Assembly: GCF_018863195.1 (NCBI RefSeq)
Contig: NZ_JAHKRT010000005.1
Coordinates: forward strand, 62,001 to 126,000
From: Sphingomonas quercus
GTDB taxonomy: Bacteria; Pseudomonadota; Alphaproteobacteria; Sphingomonadales; Sphingomonadaceae
DNA: 64,000 nucleotides
Reading direction: 5' to 3'
Every line of letters begins with the position of its first letter. Positions within the stretch are counted from its first letter, which is position 1. Below, piece after piece: positions 1 to 8,344 of the stretch. A program made the translations under genes and the position numbers. The notes under the pieces are model-generated. The model did not search any database. It saw nothing but the letters and a program-made list of their open reading frames with translations, and was not told the DNA's origin.

Positions 1-204
1 AAGATCCTGCGCCCCGACCCGCGCCGCGCGCCGCGCCTGATGCTCGATCAGCGGCCGGCCGGCGACGGGCAGGAGCGCGCGCAGGCCGCCGGGACGGGCG
101 GCATCCTCGCGAACGGCGGCAATGAGCGCGGTGAGCGGCAAGCGGTCGTCCCGATCGTTACGCGACAGGGATAGGCCCGAACGGGGCCGGCCGCCAAGGG
201 GCAA
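1..204 (-). CDS. Nucleotidyltransferase-like protein, N-terminal fragment (runs off the left edge)
   Basis: The reverse strand reads in frame from a TTG at 204 to the window edge without a stop, about 68 codons. It contains the phrase LRALLPVAGRPLIEHQ followed by an Ala/Arg-rich helix, which is the nucleotide-binding start of the NTP-transferase (sugar nucleotidyltransferase/MobA-like) fold. A very similar phrase occurs in the complete NTP transferase at 56611-57357. The preceding Hpt-like gene stops at 211, so the two are probably cotranscribed. The start is uncertain: TTG at 204 has a short GAGGG just upstream, while a later in-frame TTG at 141 is also possible. Substrate cannot be told from the fragment. 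Confidence 0.5.
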   Translation of the reverse strand, partial: MPLGGRPRSGLSLSRNDRDDRLPLTALIAAVREDAARPGGLRALLPVAGRPLIEHQARRAARVGAQDL

Positions 205-210
205 CGGCCC

Positions 211-510
211 TCAGGCGGCGAGTGCCTCCGTCGCGCGGCCGACGGCTGCCAGCGCATCGGCATCGCCGACGCGGGAACAGGCGGCGCTGTCTGCGGCGGC
301 CATCAGATCAGTGGCGCCGAAGCTCGCCGCGCAGCCCTTCAGCCGCCATGCGGCGTTGCGCCACTCGGTGACCGTCGCGGCGCTGGCCAGCGCCAGCCCG
401 TGACGGCCGAGGCTTTCCAGGAAAGCGGCGCGCAATTCCGCCCGCAAATCAGCATCGTCACCACCAGCGGCGGCGAGCGCTTCCTCGAGCGAAAGGGCGT
501 CATGCTTCAT
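211..510 (-). CDS. Degenerate Hpt-domain (phosphotransfer-like) protein
   Basis: A 99-residue, mostly helical protein. The helix around residues 53-66 reads AAWRLKGCAASFGA, which matches the histidine-phosphotransfer signature (A-H-x-L-K-G-x-A/S-x-x-x-G) except that the phosphorylatable His is Trp55. It therefore looks like an Hpt fold that cannot accept a phosphoryl group by the normal route, so it may act as a binding or scaffold domain. ATG at 510 was chosen over a longer reading (to 603) because the extension has no family likeness and would overlap the divergent gene at 596. It stops 7 bases before the next gene at 204. The Hpt assignment rests on the LKG motif alone. Confidence 0.6.
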   Translation of the reverse strand: MKHDALSLEEALAAAGGDDADLRAELRAAFLESLGRHGLALASAATVTEWRNAAWRLKGCAASFGATDLMAAADSAACSRVGDADALAAVGRATEALAA

Positions 511-595
511 GGTGCGGGATCCTGGCAGGAAAAGGTTGAGCAGAGGTTGCTGCGAAGACCCTTTCCCGCGGGCCGAAAGATGATACCAGAACGGC

Positions 596-2863
596 ATGAA
601 CACCGGGGCTCAAAAAACGGGAAGCTGGGACAACGCGTCCGTGCCTGAAACGATCCACGCGGAGGCGCCAGAAGATTCGCCCGTCCCAGCCGCCCCGAAC
701 TGGGACGCGGCGGTGGCCGAATCCACCTCGGCGAGCCCGCTGCGCACCGTTGCCGGGGTCGTGATCGCGCTGGCGGCGCTGGCCTGGCTGGCCGCCCTCG
801 CCTGGATCATGCTCGGTAGCGGCGCCGCGTTCGCCCCCTATGCACGCGATGCCGCGCTCGCCTGCGTGCCGCTCACCCTGCTCGCCGCGCTGTTCGTGGT
901 GCTGCGCGGCGGCAATGCGCTGCGCTTCGGCGGCAATGCCGCGGCGATCGAGGCGCAGGCGCGCGCGCTGGACGGGCAGCTCGAGTCGCTGGGGCGCCGC
1001 CTCGCCGCCGACCGCGCGGCGCTCGCCGATCATGCCCGCGCCATCGCCGCCGCTGGCAGCGAGGCGAGCGGCAGGCTCGCCGAGACGAGCGCCACCATGC
1101 AGGCCGACGCCGCCTTGCTGTCGCGCGAGGGGCGGACGCTGGAATATGCCGCCGCCGCCGCCCGCACCGACCTCGCCGTGCTCATGGAATCCATGCCCCG
1201 CGTCGAGCAGGAGGCGCGCGCCGTGGCCGCGGCGCTGCGCGATTCCGGGGCACAGGCGACGGACAAGCTGCAGGCGCTGGGCGCCGCGCTCGCCACCCTC
1301 GTCGAGCAGGGGCGCGCCGTGGACGCGACGGCCGGCGGCGCCGCCGAACGGCTGACGACGCAGATCGGCCGCCTCGACAGCGCCGGGGAGCTTGCCGCGC
1401 AGCGCATGGATGACGCCGCTCGCCGCCTCGCCACCGTCGTCGACGAGGCGCTGGTCAACGCCGCGGAGGCGCTGGAGCGCAGCCGCGCCGGGATTGACGA
1501 GCAGGCCGCGGCGATGCGCGCCCTGCTCGAACAGGCGCGCTCCGCGCTCGCCCAGGCCGGAACCGAGGCGCATGACAGTGCCGCCGGCCGGCTCTCCGCC
1601 CTCCTCGCCCAGGTCGACATGATCGGTGACAGGCTCGGGGCGCATGACGCCGTGCTCGGCGGGCTCGGCGGCAATATCGACGCGCTTGAGGATCGGTTCG
1701 CGCGGCTCGGCGAGAGCGGCTTTGCCGAAAGCCAGCGGCTCGCCGCCGCCGTCCAGTCCGTGGTTTCCTATGCCGAGCAGGTGCGCGACGGGCTGGTGGT
1801 GGGCGGCGATGTCGCCGATGCGCTGATCACCCGCGCCACCCTGCTTTCCGAACGGCTGGAGGCGCCCGCGCGCCAGCTTCACGAGGTGATGCCCGAGGCC
1901 ATGCAGCGCCTCGAGCAGCAGGCGCGGCGCGGTCTCTCCACGGTCGTCGAGATGGCGCCGCAGCTTGCCCGGCTCGACGAGGCGATGGCCGGCATCGGCG
2001 GGCGGCTGGACGGCGTCGCCGCCGCGCTCGCCGCGCAGGTCGAGGCGAGCACCGGCCTCGTCGCCGAGATCGACCGGCAGCTCGCCGTCGCCACCGATCA
2101 CGCCCGCACCCTCGACGGGGCGATCGGCGAAGCGGATGCATCGGCGAAGCGCGTCGCGGATGGCTCGGTCGCGGCGCTGGTCGACGCCATGGTGCGCGTG
2201 CGCTCCACCGCCGCCCAGGCGGCCGAGCGCGCCCGCGAAGTGATCGCCGCGGTTATCCCGGACAGCGCGGAAGCGCTCGCCCGCGCCGGGGAGCAGGCGC
2301 TGGCCGATGGCGTCACCCGCGCGGTGGAAGGGCAGATCGCGCGGCTTCAGTCCGCATCCGAAGAGGCCACCGCCGCCGCCCGCCATGCCGCCGACCGGCT
2401 GGCCGGGCAGATGCTGCACCTCGCCGAAACCACTGCCGCCGTCGAGCAACGCATCGCCTCGGCTGAGGAAAAGGCGCAGGCTGCGCACCTCGACAACTTC
2501 CCGCGTCGCGCCGCGCACCTTATCGACGCGCTCAACTCGGCGTCGATCGACGTCGCCAAGATCCTGTCCAGCGAAGTCACCGACACGGTGTGGGCCGCCT
2601 ATCTCAAGGGCGACCGTGGCGTGTTCACCCGCCGCGCCGTGCGCCTGCTGGAGTCCGGCGACGCTCGCGATATCAACCGCCTCTACGCCGAGGATGCCGA
2701 GTTCCGTGATCAGGTGAACCGCTATGTCCACGACTTCGAGGCGCTGCTCCGCCCGATCATGGCCGGCCGCGACGGCGCCCCGCTGGCCGTAACCCTGCTC
2801 GGCTCCGACATGGGCAAGCTGTACGTGGCGCTGGCCCAGGCGATCAGCCGGCTGCGGAATTAG
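596..2863 (+). CDS. Two-TM coiled-coil membrane protein, TipN-like architecture
   Basis: 755 residues. An acidic/polar N-terminal segment (about 1-48) is followed by two hydrophobic segments (about 51-73 and 86-104), forming a membrane hairpin. Residues about 115-620 are an Ala/Glu/Arg/Asp-rich heptad-like region typical of a long coiled coil. The last 120 residues form a compact conserved-looking domain (HLIDALNSASIDVAKIL, then DRGVFTRRAVRLLESG, then SDMGKLYVALAQAI). This layout resembles the alphaproteobacterial polarity marker TipN, but the identity is inferred from architecture, not from a search. It is divergent from the Hpt-like gene with 85 bases between starts. A function in envelope or pole organisation is plausible but unproven. 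Confidence 0.6.
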   Translation: MNTGAQKTGSWDNASVPETIHAEAPEDSPVPAAPNWDAAVAESTSASPLRTVAGVVIALAALAWLAALAWIMLGSGAAFAPYARDAALACVPLTLLAALFVVLRGGNALRFGGNAAAIEAQARALDGQLESLGRRLAADRAALADHARAIAAAGSEASGRLAETSATMQADAALLSREGRTLEYAAAAARTDLAVLMESMPRVEQEARAVAAALRDSGAQATDKLQALGAALATLVEQGRAVDATAGGAAERLTTQIGRLDSAGELAAQRMDDAARRLATVVDEALVNAAEALERSRAGIDEQAAAMRALLEQARSALAQAGTEAHDSAAGRLSALLAQVDMIGDRLGAHDAVLGGLGGNIDALEDRFARLGESGFAESQRLAAAVQSVVSYAEQVRDGLVVGGDVADALITRATLLSERLEAPARQLHEVMPEAMQRLEQQARRGLSTVVEMAPQLARLDEAMAGIGGRLDGVAAALAAQVEASTGLVAEIDRQLAVATDHARTLDGAIGEADASAKRVADGSVAALVDAMVRVRSTAAQAAERAREVIAAVIPDSAEALARAGEQALADGVTRAVEGQIARLQSASEEATAAARHAADRLAGQMLHLAETTAAVEQRIASAEEKAQAAHLDNFPRRAAHLIDALNSASIDVAKILSSEVTDTVWAAYLKGDRGVFTRRAVRLLESGDARDINRLYAEDAEFRDQVNRYVHDFEALLRPIMAGRDGAPLAVTLLGSDMGKLYVALAQAISRLRN

Positions 2864-2898
2864 GCGGCGCCGGCCTGCGGCCGCCGTCCTCGTCACCG

Positions 2899-3432
2899 TC
2901 ACCCGGCTTGATCCGGGGTCCATCCATCCTCGCGCGCAGCCCCTTGTGCCGGCATGGATACTGAATCAAGTTCAGCATGACGAGGTTGGCGGGGGCTGGC
3001 GGGTGGCTGCACGACCCCAACCGTCACCCCGGACTTGATCCGGGGTCCATCCATCCGCATGCGCAGGCGCTTGTGGCAGCGCGGATGCTGAATCAAGTTC
3101 AGCATGACGGGGGTGGGCGGGGGCTGGCGGTGGCGCACGACCCGAAGCCGTCACCCCGGACTTGATCCGGGGTCCATCCATCCTCGCGCGCAGCCGCTTG
3201 TGGCCGCGTGGATGCTGAATCAAGTTCAGCATGACGGACGTGGACGGGGGCCGGCGGTGGCGCACGACCCGAAGCCGTCACCCCGGACTTGATCCGGGGT
3301 CCATCCAACCTCGCGCGCAGCCGCTTGTGGCGGCGCGGATGCTAAATCAAGTTCAGCATGGCGGAGGTTGGCGGGGGCTGGCGGGTGGCTGCGCGCTTCC
3401 AACCCGTCACCCTGAACGTGATTCACGGTCCA
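2899..3432. repeat. Tandem array of about four 127-bp units, each with two palindromes
   Basis: Each unit carries hairpin P1, CCCCGGACTTGATCCGGGG (at about 2902, 3027, 3154 and 3281), and hairpin P2, GCTGAATCAAGTTCAGC (at about 2961, 3087, 3214 and 3341). The linkers are also conserved: a GTCC-ATCC-ATCC segment and a CGCGCGCAGCCGCTTGTGG-like segment. A diverged fifth P1 lies at 3411-3431. The spacing between successive P1 copies is 127 bases. The P1 and P2 loops are complementary to each other (CTTGA and TCAAG). The array fills the gap after the coiled-coil gene. Single copies are scattered through other gaps in the window. Confidence 0.9.
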
Positions 3433-3755
3433 TCCCTCGGCGCGGCGCGGACAGCGGTTGGGCTCGCCAATCCCAGCGAGGGCGCCAAATCCGCCCATTG
3501 CGGGTTTGCGTCTCGATCAGCGCGATCTTCCATTCCCGCCGCCAGCCCTTGAGATGCTTCTCCCGCGCGATCGCGGTGGGCATGTCTTCATACATCTCGA
3601 AATGGACCAGCCGCCGCACGTCGTAACGGGCGGCGAACCCTTCCCGTGCCGGTGCTATGCTGGTGGAGACGCCTCGCAAGGTCCGACGTCACCCCGACAT
3701 GGAGCGTGCCGTTCCGTTTGCTGGCGAGGATGTAGACGCAAGGGTGGCGATCCAT
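3423..3755 (-). pseudogene. GIY-YIG nuclease-family gene with two compensating frameshifts
   Basis: From ATG at 3755 the frame reads MDRHPCVYILASKRNGTLHV followed by GVTSDLARRLHQHSTGT, the start of a small GIY-YIG (UPF0213-like) protein. It then needs to skip one base in the GGG at 3643-3645 to continue as EGFAARYDVRRLVHFEMYED and AIAREKHLKGWRREWKIALI. At the AAA run 3505-3507 one base appears to be missing: shifting back to the first frame gives NPQWADLAPSLG and a stop at 3423. The restored product is about 110 residues, a usual length for the family. Its 3' end runs into the last, diverged repeat unit. Both shifts are in homopolymers, so sequencing error is possible. Confidence 0.75.
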
Positions 3756-3781
3756 GGCTTTGCGCAAGGTGATGAGTGGAT

Positions 3782-3853
3782 GCTGAATCAAGTTCAGCAT
3801 GACGCCGGTAGGCGGGCGGTCGCACCCCGATTCCGCCCCGGACTCGCTCGGGG
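3782..3853. repeat. Isolated P2 and degenerate P1 palindromes
   Basis: A perfect P2 palindrome (GCTGAATCAAGTTCAGC) is at 3782-3798 and a P1 variant with changed loop, CCCCGGACTCGCTCGGGG, is at 3836-3853. They lie between the 5' end of the GIY-YIG gene and the RTX terminator and belong to the same family as the array at 2899-3432. Confidence 0.8.
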
Positions 3854-3863
3854 AGGAATAAAA

Positions 3864-3891
3864 AAGGGCCGGCCCCGCAGGACCGGCCCTT
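3864..3891 (-). terminator. Rho-independent terminator of the RTX gene
   Basis: AAGGGCCGG at 3864-3872 pairs with CCGGCCCTT at 3883-3891 around a 10-base loop. Read on the minus strand the stem is followed by a run of T (TTTTTT at about 3861-3866), so it terminates transcription coming from the RTX gene that stops at 3922. Confidence 0.85.
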
Positions 3892-3921
3892 CTTCAGGCA
3901 TTCAGGGATGAGTTGCTCGGA

Positions 3922-5124
3922 TCAGACAGGCACGGCGACCCCGCCGGCGGCGAAGTCAGTCGCGTCGAAGGCCGACGCGGCGACATTCTCGACCTTGATC
4001 ACGGTGTCGATCACCGTGCTGCCGGCCGCGCCCTCATGCGAGAACAGATAGGTGTGGCCGCCAAACTCCAGCGCGGCCACAGCGTGGTCCGTGCCAGTGC
4101 CCGCGTCATAGGTATTGAGCAGCTGCTGCGCGTAATTCCGCGCCGCGATCAGCGTACCGAAGCTGGTGCCGCTGTTGTCGGTCAGAACCACCGCGTCAAC
4201 CGCATCGTCGGCACCTTCCTCTGATTCAGACAGAACCTGCGGGAGAAGGATCTTGTCTTCGCCGTCGACGAAGTCGGCGATGATGTCGACAACGTTGGCG
4301 AGAGTGCCGGCACCAACGGCCGCGTCACCCGCCGCGAACGAGAAGACGTCGGCGCCGTCGCCACCGAAGAGCACATCAAGGCCCACGCCACCCAAGATGG
4401 TGTCCGCGCCGAGATCGCCATAGATGATGTCGTTGCCTTCATCACCCGTGATGAGGTCGTTGTTCTGGCCGCCACGCAGAATGTCGTTGCCTTCATTCCC
4501 GTGGATCACATCGTTGCCGAGGTTGCCGTTGACGACGTCATTGCCCCCGCCACCATTGATGGTGTCGGCGTCCTGGCCGCCGCGGATGACGTCATCGCCC
4601 AGGCCACCATCCAGCGAGTCAGTGCCGACATTGCCCTGGATATAATCATTGCCAGCGCCGCCGCTAATGACGTCATTGCCGTCCGTCACGCCGACATCGG
4701 AGACGTTGGAGTTGCCGTAGAGGTGATCGTTGCCGAGACCGCCAACGATCGTGTCGTTGCCGACGCCACCAAAGACATAGTCATGGCCGGCACCGCCATC
4801 GATGCCGTCACCGCCGCCGAGGCCATAGATCACGTCATCGCCGTCAGTGCCGGCCAGCGTGTTGACGCCACCGTCACCGAGGATCAGTGACGACTTATCA
4901 CCGAAAATGAGGTCCGCGCCGATCAGGGCGTTAGACGGGAAGATCAGCGCCTTGCCATTAACGGTCAGCGTCGTGGACGCGCTGGTGAGGGACGTGCCCG
5001 CCGCAGCGGACACGCCGACATCGATGGCGCTGACCGTGGTGTCGAAGAACTGAATCGTGTTCTCCCCGGCCGTGAGTCCGGCCGCGTCGTCCTGAGTCAT
5101 GTTCTCGAAGATAAAGGTAGCCAT
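3922..5124 (-). CDS. RTX (hemolysin-type calcium-binding) repeat protein
   Basis: 400 residues. Residues about 90-262 hold roughly 17 glycine/aspartate-rich nonapeptides of the GGxGxDxhx type (for example GGAGNDYIQ, GGLGDDVIR, GGGGNDVVN), which fold into a calcium-binding parallel beta roll. Such proteins are exported by type I secretion through a C-terminal signal; the last 140 residues here are non-repetitive and include FSFAAGDAAVG and DIIADFVDGEDKILL, a usual post-RTX module. ATG at 5124 was chosen because GGAGAG lies 8 bases upstream; the open frame continues to 5382 without family-like sequence. No catalytic domain is visible, so a surface or matrix role is likelier than an enzyme. No HlyB/HlyD/TolC genes are nearby. 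Confidence 0.85.
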   Translation of the reverse strand: MATFIFENMTQDDAAGLTAGENTIQFFDTTVSAIDVGVSAAAGTSLTSASTTLTVNGKALIFPSNALIGADLIFGDKSSLILGDGGVNTLAGTDGDDVIYGLGGGDGIDGGAGHDYVFGGVGNDTIVGGLGNDHLYGNSNVSDVGVTDGNDVISGGAGNDYIQGNVGTDSLDGGLGDDVIRGGQDADTINGGGGNDVVNGNLGNDVIHGNEGNDILRGGQNNDLITGDEGNDIIYGDLGADTILGGVGLDVLFGGDGADVFSFAAGDAAVGAGTLANVVDIIADFVDGEDKILLPQVLSESEEGADDAVDAVVLTDNSGTSFGTLIAARNYAQQLLNTYDAGTGTDHAVAALEFGGHTYLFSHEGAAGSTVIDTVIKVENVAASAFDATDFAAGGVAVPV

Positions 5125-5568
5125 CTGGGAATCTCTCCAATCGACTGCAAACAGGTCTGGGACCGGATGCCCAAGCGGCACGTGCACCGCCGGCCTCCGC
5201 GGTGCACGGACTGCGGGCTCAATCGATCCCGGTTCCGAGACCCCCTTTGCGCCATATATGATGGTCAAGTCAATACAGCTGCGTATCGTATAGAGATTGC
5301 GATCGACTTGATCCGCACGCAGCCGGCGGGTAATGCGTTCCGGCGCCGTCGAAAAGTGAGTTCTACCCGCGCCCATGCTCATCCGGCCGCAGCAGGGCGT
5401 GCGCCCAGGGCGGTAGCGTCCGGGCTGGCTGAGCCGGGGTCAGGTCAGGGGTGACGAAGCCTTGGGAGGGGGGCGTGGCGACGGGCGCGCCTCGGCGGCC
5501 AGTATCATGGGCCGCCATTGAAACAGGATCACGCAGGCGATACGACGCAGCGTCGCCGGCTTACCCGA
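5125..5568. other. Gap of 444 bases upstream of the RTX gene
   Basis: No gene was recognised on either strand. A patch that is AT-rich for this genome (about 5245-5305) lies 120-180 bases upstream of the RTX start and probably holds its promoter, but no clean -35/-10 pair could be assigned. The rest is GC-rich. Confidence 0.5.
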
Positions 5569-5847
5569 TCAGGTCAGCCGGTTCGGCGGGGAGAAAAAGT
5601 CCAGCATGTCGGGCGTGATCCAGCCATAGACATAATTCAGATAGAAGGCAAAGAACATCACGGTCGAGACAATCGTGGTGCGGATCACGACCTTTTTCGC
5701 ATCATATCGATGCGGCGCTGAATCGGCCTGGCCGGGGATACGGTCCCCGCCGGTCTCGTCGGTGGTGCGCACGCCCATGGGCAGAACGAAGAACACGCAC
5801 AGCGACCAGAACAGAAAATAGATCGCCAGCGCCGATGTCCACCGCAT
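5569..5847 (-). CDS. DUF1467 family small membrane protein
   Basis: 92 residues with two membrane segments (about 5-25 and 56-76) around a polar loop containing PMGVRTTDETG, the hallmark of the DUF1467 family found across alphaproteobacteria. The second segment reads TTIVSTVMFFAFYLNYVYGW. Function is unknown. It starts 13 bases after the RNase J stop, so it is the last gene of the nuo-birA-coaX-rnj run, an arrangement usual in sphingomonads. Confidence 0.8.
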   Translation of the reverse strand: MRWTSALAIYFLFWSLCVFFVLPMGVRTTDETGGDRIPGQADSAPHRYDAKKVVIRTTIVSTVMFFAFYLNYVYGWITPDMLDFFSPPNRLT

Positions 5848-5860
5848 GGGCTCGCCCTCC

Positions 5861-7501
5861 TCAGACGTTCAGCAGCATCACGTCGACAACCGGCTTCTTG
5901 CCGGTCCAGCGCGTCGCGCAACGGCGCACGGCAAGGCGGATGGCCTCGCGCAGCTTCTCGCGATCGCGGCCGCCGCCCGCTGCGGCTTCAGCCGCTGCCT
6001 CCTCGGCATCGGCGAGGAAGTCGGCGCGGTCCTCCTCCACGGGCAGGCCCTGGATGGAGATGGCGGGCGTGCCGGCCAGCCGGCCCCTGCCGTCCAGCGC
6101 GACGCCCACGGCGACGAGACCGTTCAGCGCGAGCTTGCGCCGCTCGTTCATGGTGCCGCCATCGGCGGGCAGGATCACGTCCCCGTCGAGCACCAGCCGC
6201 CCGGCCCGCTCATGGCCGATCGCCAGCGGGCCGTCAGGCGCGAGGCGGAGCAACGTGCCGTTTTCCTGCACGATCGCCTTGGGCACGCCCTTCTCCAGCG
6301 CGAAGCGGGCCTGCTCAGCCATATGGCGCCGCTCGCCATGCACGGGCAGCACGATCTCCGGCCTGATCCAGCGATACATCAGCTCCAGCTCGGGCCGCCC
6401 CGGGTGACCCGAGACGTGGACATGGGCCTGCCGGTCGGTGATCATCTGGATGTTCTTCGCGGCGAGCGCATTCTGGATGCGGCCGATCGCCATCTCGTTG
6501 CCGGGGATCTGCTTGGACGAGAAGACGACAAGGTCACCCTCGCTGAGCTTGATCTTGTGGCTGTCGAAGGCGATGCGGGCGAGGGCGGCGCGGGATTCCC
6601 CCTGCCCGCCGGTGGCGACGATCATCACGTCGCGCGGCGGCAGGCGCATCGCCGTGTCGAAATCAATCGTCTCGGGGAAATCACGGAGATAGCCGGTCGC
6701 TTTGGCGACCTTCAGGATGCGATCCAGCGAGCGGCCGGCGACGCAGAGCTGCCGTCCGGTATCGCGCGCCACCTCGCCCAGCGTCTGCAGGCGTGCGGCG
6801 TTCGATGCGAAGGTGGTGACGAGCACGCGGCCCCTGGCAGCGGAGATGACCCCGTCCAGCCCCTCGCGCACCGCCGCCTCTGAGCCGGAGGCATCCTCGT
6901 TGAAGACGTTGGTGGAATCGCCGACCAGCGCCAGCACGCCCTTGTCGCCGATCGCCTCCAGCTCGGCGGCGGTGGAGGGCGTGCCGAGCAGCGGCTGCTC
7001 GTCCAGCTTCCAGTCGCCGGTGTGGAAGACGCGGCCATAGGGCGTCTCGATCAGGACGGCATTGCCCTCCGGGATCGAATGGGCGAGCGGCACATAGGTG
7101 AAGCCGAACGGCCCCAGGCGGAAGCTGCCCTCATTCTCGATGATGTTGAGCTTCACCTGTCCGCCCAGCCCCTCCTCGTCCAGCTTGCCCTGGATGAGCC
7201 CGGCGGTGAACGGCGTCGCATAGAGCGGCACGCCGAGATCGGCGGCGAGATAGGGGATGGCGCCGATATGATCCTCATGCCCATGGGTGAGGACGATGCC
7301 GAGCAGGTCGCCGCGCCGCTCCTCGATGAACTCGAGGTCGGGCAGGATGAGGTCGATCCCCGGATAGGCCGGATCGGCGAAGGTGAGGCCGAGATCGACC
7401 ATCACCCATTTGCCCTGGCAGCCGTAGAGGTTGACGTTCATGCCGATCTCGCCTGACCCGCCAAGGGCGAGGAAGAGCAGCTCATTTCCGGGCTTTGTCA
7501 C
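5861..7501 (-). CDS. rnj: Ribonuclease J
   Basis: 546 residues, full length for an RNase J: a metallo-beta-lactamase fold RNase with 5'-to-3' exonuclease and endonuclease activity in RNA turnover and rRNA maturation. The zinc motif HGHEDH is at residues 73-78, with further ligands in PLAHSIPEGN and the VFHTGDWKLD segment. The beta-CASP part includes SNAARLQTL and VATGGQGESRAALAR, then HVSGHPGRPEL and VLPVHGERRHM. The C-terminal 60 residues are Ala/Glu/Arg-rich and end in the conserved-looking MLLNV. The gene lies 36 bases downstream of coaX. The presence of both RNase J and RNase E (42678-45371) in one genome is normal for alphaproteobacteria. Confidence 0.93.
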   Translation of the reverse strand: MTKPGNELLFLALGGSGEIGMNVNLYGCQGKWVMVDLGLTFADPAYPGIDLILPDLEFIEERRGDLLGIVLTHGHEDHIGAIPYLAADLGVPLYATPFTAGLIQGKLDEEGLGGQVKLNIIENEGSFRLGPFGFTYVPLAHSIPEGNAVLIETPYGRVFHTGDWKLDEQPLLGTPSTAAELEAIGDKGVLALVGDSTNVFNEDASGSEAAVREGLDGVISAARGRVLVTTFASNAARLQTLGEVARDTGRQLCVAGRSLDRILKVAKATGYLRDFPETIDFDTAMRLPPRDVMIVATGGQGESRAALARIAFDSHKIKLSEGDLVVFSSKQIPGNEMAIGRIQNALAAKNIQMITDRQAHVHVSGHPGRPELELMYRWIRPEIVLPVHGERRHMAEQARFALEKGVPKAIVQENGTLLRLAPDGPLAIGHERAGRLVLDGDVILPADGGTMNERRKLALNGLVAVGVALDGRGRLAGTPAISIQGLPVEEDRADFLADAEEAAAEAAAGGGRDREKLREAIRLAVRRCATRWTGKKPVVDVMLLNV

Positions 7502-7537
7502 TGTTTATGTTATCTTTCGTACAAGATTCGTCGGGCG

Positions 7538-8332
7538 TCAGGCGGCGCGGTGGCGCGCATAGAACAGCCATAGCCCCTGTATGGTCAGGTCCGGCTCGAT
7601 GACATCGAAAACGCGGGTCCGCCCCTGGAACAATGTGGCGAGCCCGCCCGTGGATACAAGCGTTGCCGGCCGGCCGATTTCGCGGCGCAAACGATCTACC
7701 AGGCCCTCGATCATCGCCACATAGCCCCAATAGATGCCGGTCAGCATCTGGCTTTCGGTGGTGCGGCCGATCACCGCGTCGGTGGTCGGCTCGGCGATGG
7801 CGATGCGCGGCAGCTTGGCTGCCGCCGACACCAGCGCATCGAGCGACAGGTTGAGGCCGGGCGCGATGATGCCGCCATGATAGGTGCCCTCCCCGTCGAT
7901 GACATCGAAGGTGGTGGCGGTGCCGAAATCGACGATGATCAGGTCGCCGGGATGCTTGGCATGGGCGGCGATGGCGTTGACGACACGATCGGCGCCGACA
8001 TTGTTGGGCTCGTCGACGTCGAGGCGGATCGGCCAGTCGAGCGGCGGCCGGCCGGCGACCAGCGCGCGCTGGCCGAAATATTTGCTGGCCAGCACCTCCA
8101 GATTGTGGAGCGCGCGCGGCACCACGGTGGCGATGATCACCGCCTCCACGCGATCCCGCCTCAGCCCTTCGAGCTGGAGCAGCTGGTGGAGCCACACCGC
8201 ATATTCGTCCGCGGTGCGGCGCGGATCGGTGGCGATGCGCCAGCGGGCGCGGATTTCCCCGGCGCGCTCGCCGTCGGTCTCGACCATGGCGAAAACGATG
8301 TTGGTGTTGCCGGCATCGATGGCGAGCAGCAT
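7538..8332 (-). CDS. coaX: Type III pantothenate kinase
   Basis: 264 residues. It phosphorylates pantothenate, the first step of coenzyme A synthesis, in the cytosol. The ASKHA-fold phosphate motif DAGNTN is at residues 6-11, GADRV at 113-117 and DFGTATTFD at 135-143, followed by GGIIAPGL, all typical of CoaX. The start ATG at 8332 is 12 bases from the birA stop at 8345. Close packing with birA and the nuo genes suggests shared transcription. Unlike types I and II, CoaX enzymes need a monovalent cation and are not inhibited by CoA; that is family knowledge. Confidence 0.95.
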   Translation of the reverse strand: MLLAIDAGNTNIVFAMVETDGERAGEIRARWRIATDPRRTADEYAVWLHQLLQLEGLRRDRVEAVIIATVVPRALHNLEVLASKYFGQRALVAGRPPLDWPIRLDVDEPNNVGADRVVNAIAAHAKHPGDLIIVDFGTATTFDVIDGEGTYHGGIIAPGLNLSLDALVSAAAKLPRIAIAEPTTDAVIGRTTESQMLTGIYWGYVAMIEGLVDRLRREIGRPATLVSTGGLATLFQGRTRVFDVIEPDLTIQGLWLFYARHRAA

Positions 8333-8344
8333 CGCGAGAACCTC

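Noticed and set aside
500-2923. An 807-codon open frame antisense to the coiled-coil gene
   Set aside because: Its Gly/Arg/His-rich translation has no domain pattern and mirrors the GC-biased third positions of the real gene at 596-2863.
2899-3432. CRISPR-like array
   Set aside because: The repeat period is 127 bases with conserved linkers and no variable spacers, and no cas gene is present.
2905-3500. Several 60-100 codon frames across the repeat array with phrases such as LNLIQHP and NQVQHDG
   Set aside because: They are translations of the palindromic repeats on both strands, a common false annotation in sphingomonads.
5125-5382. N-terminal extension of the RTX protein up to 5382
   Set aside because: The extra 86 codons are basic and unlike the acidic protein, and a good ribosome site precedes ATG 5124.
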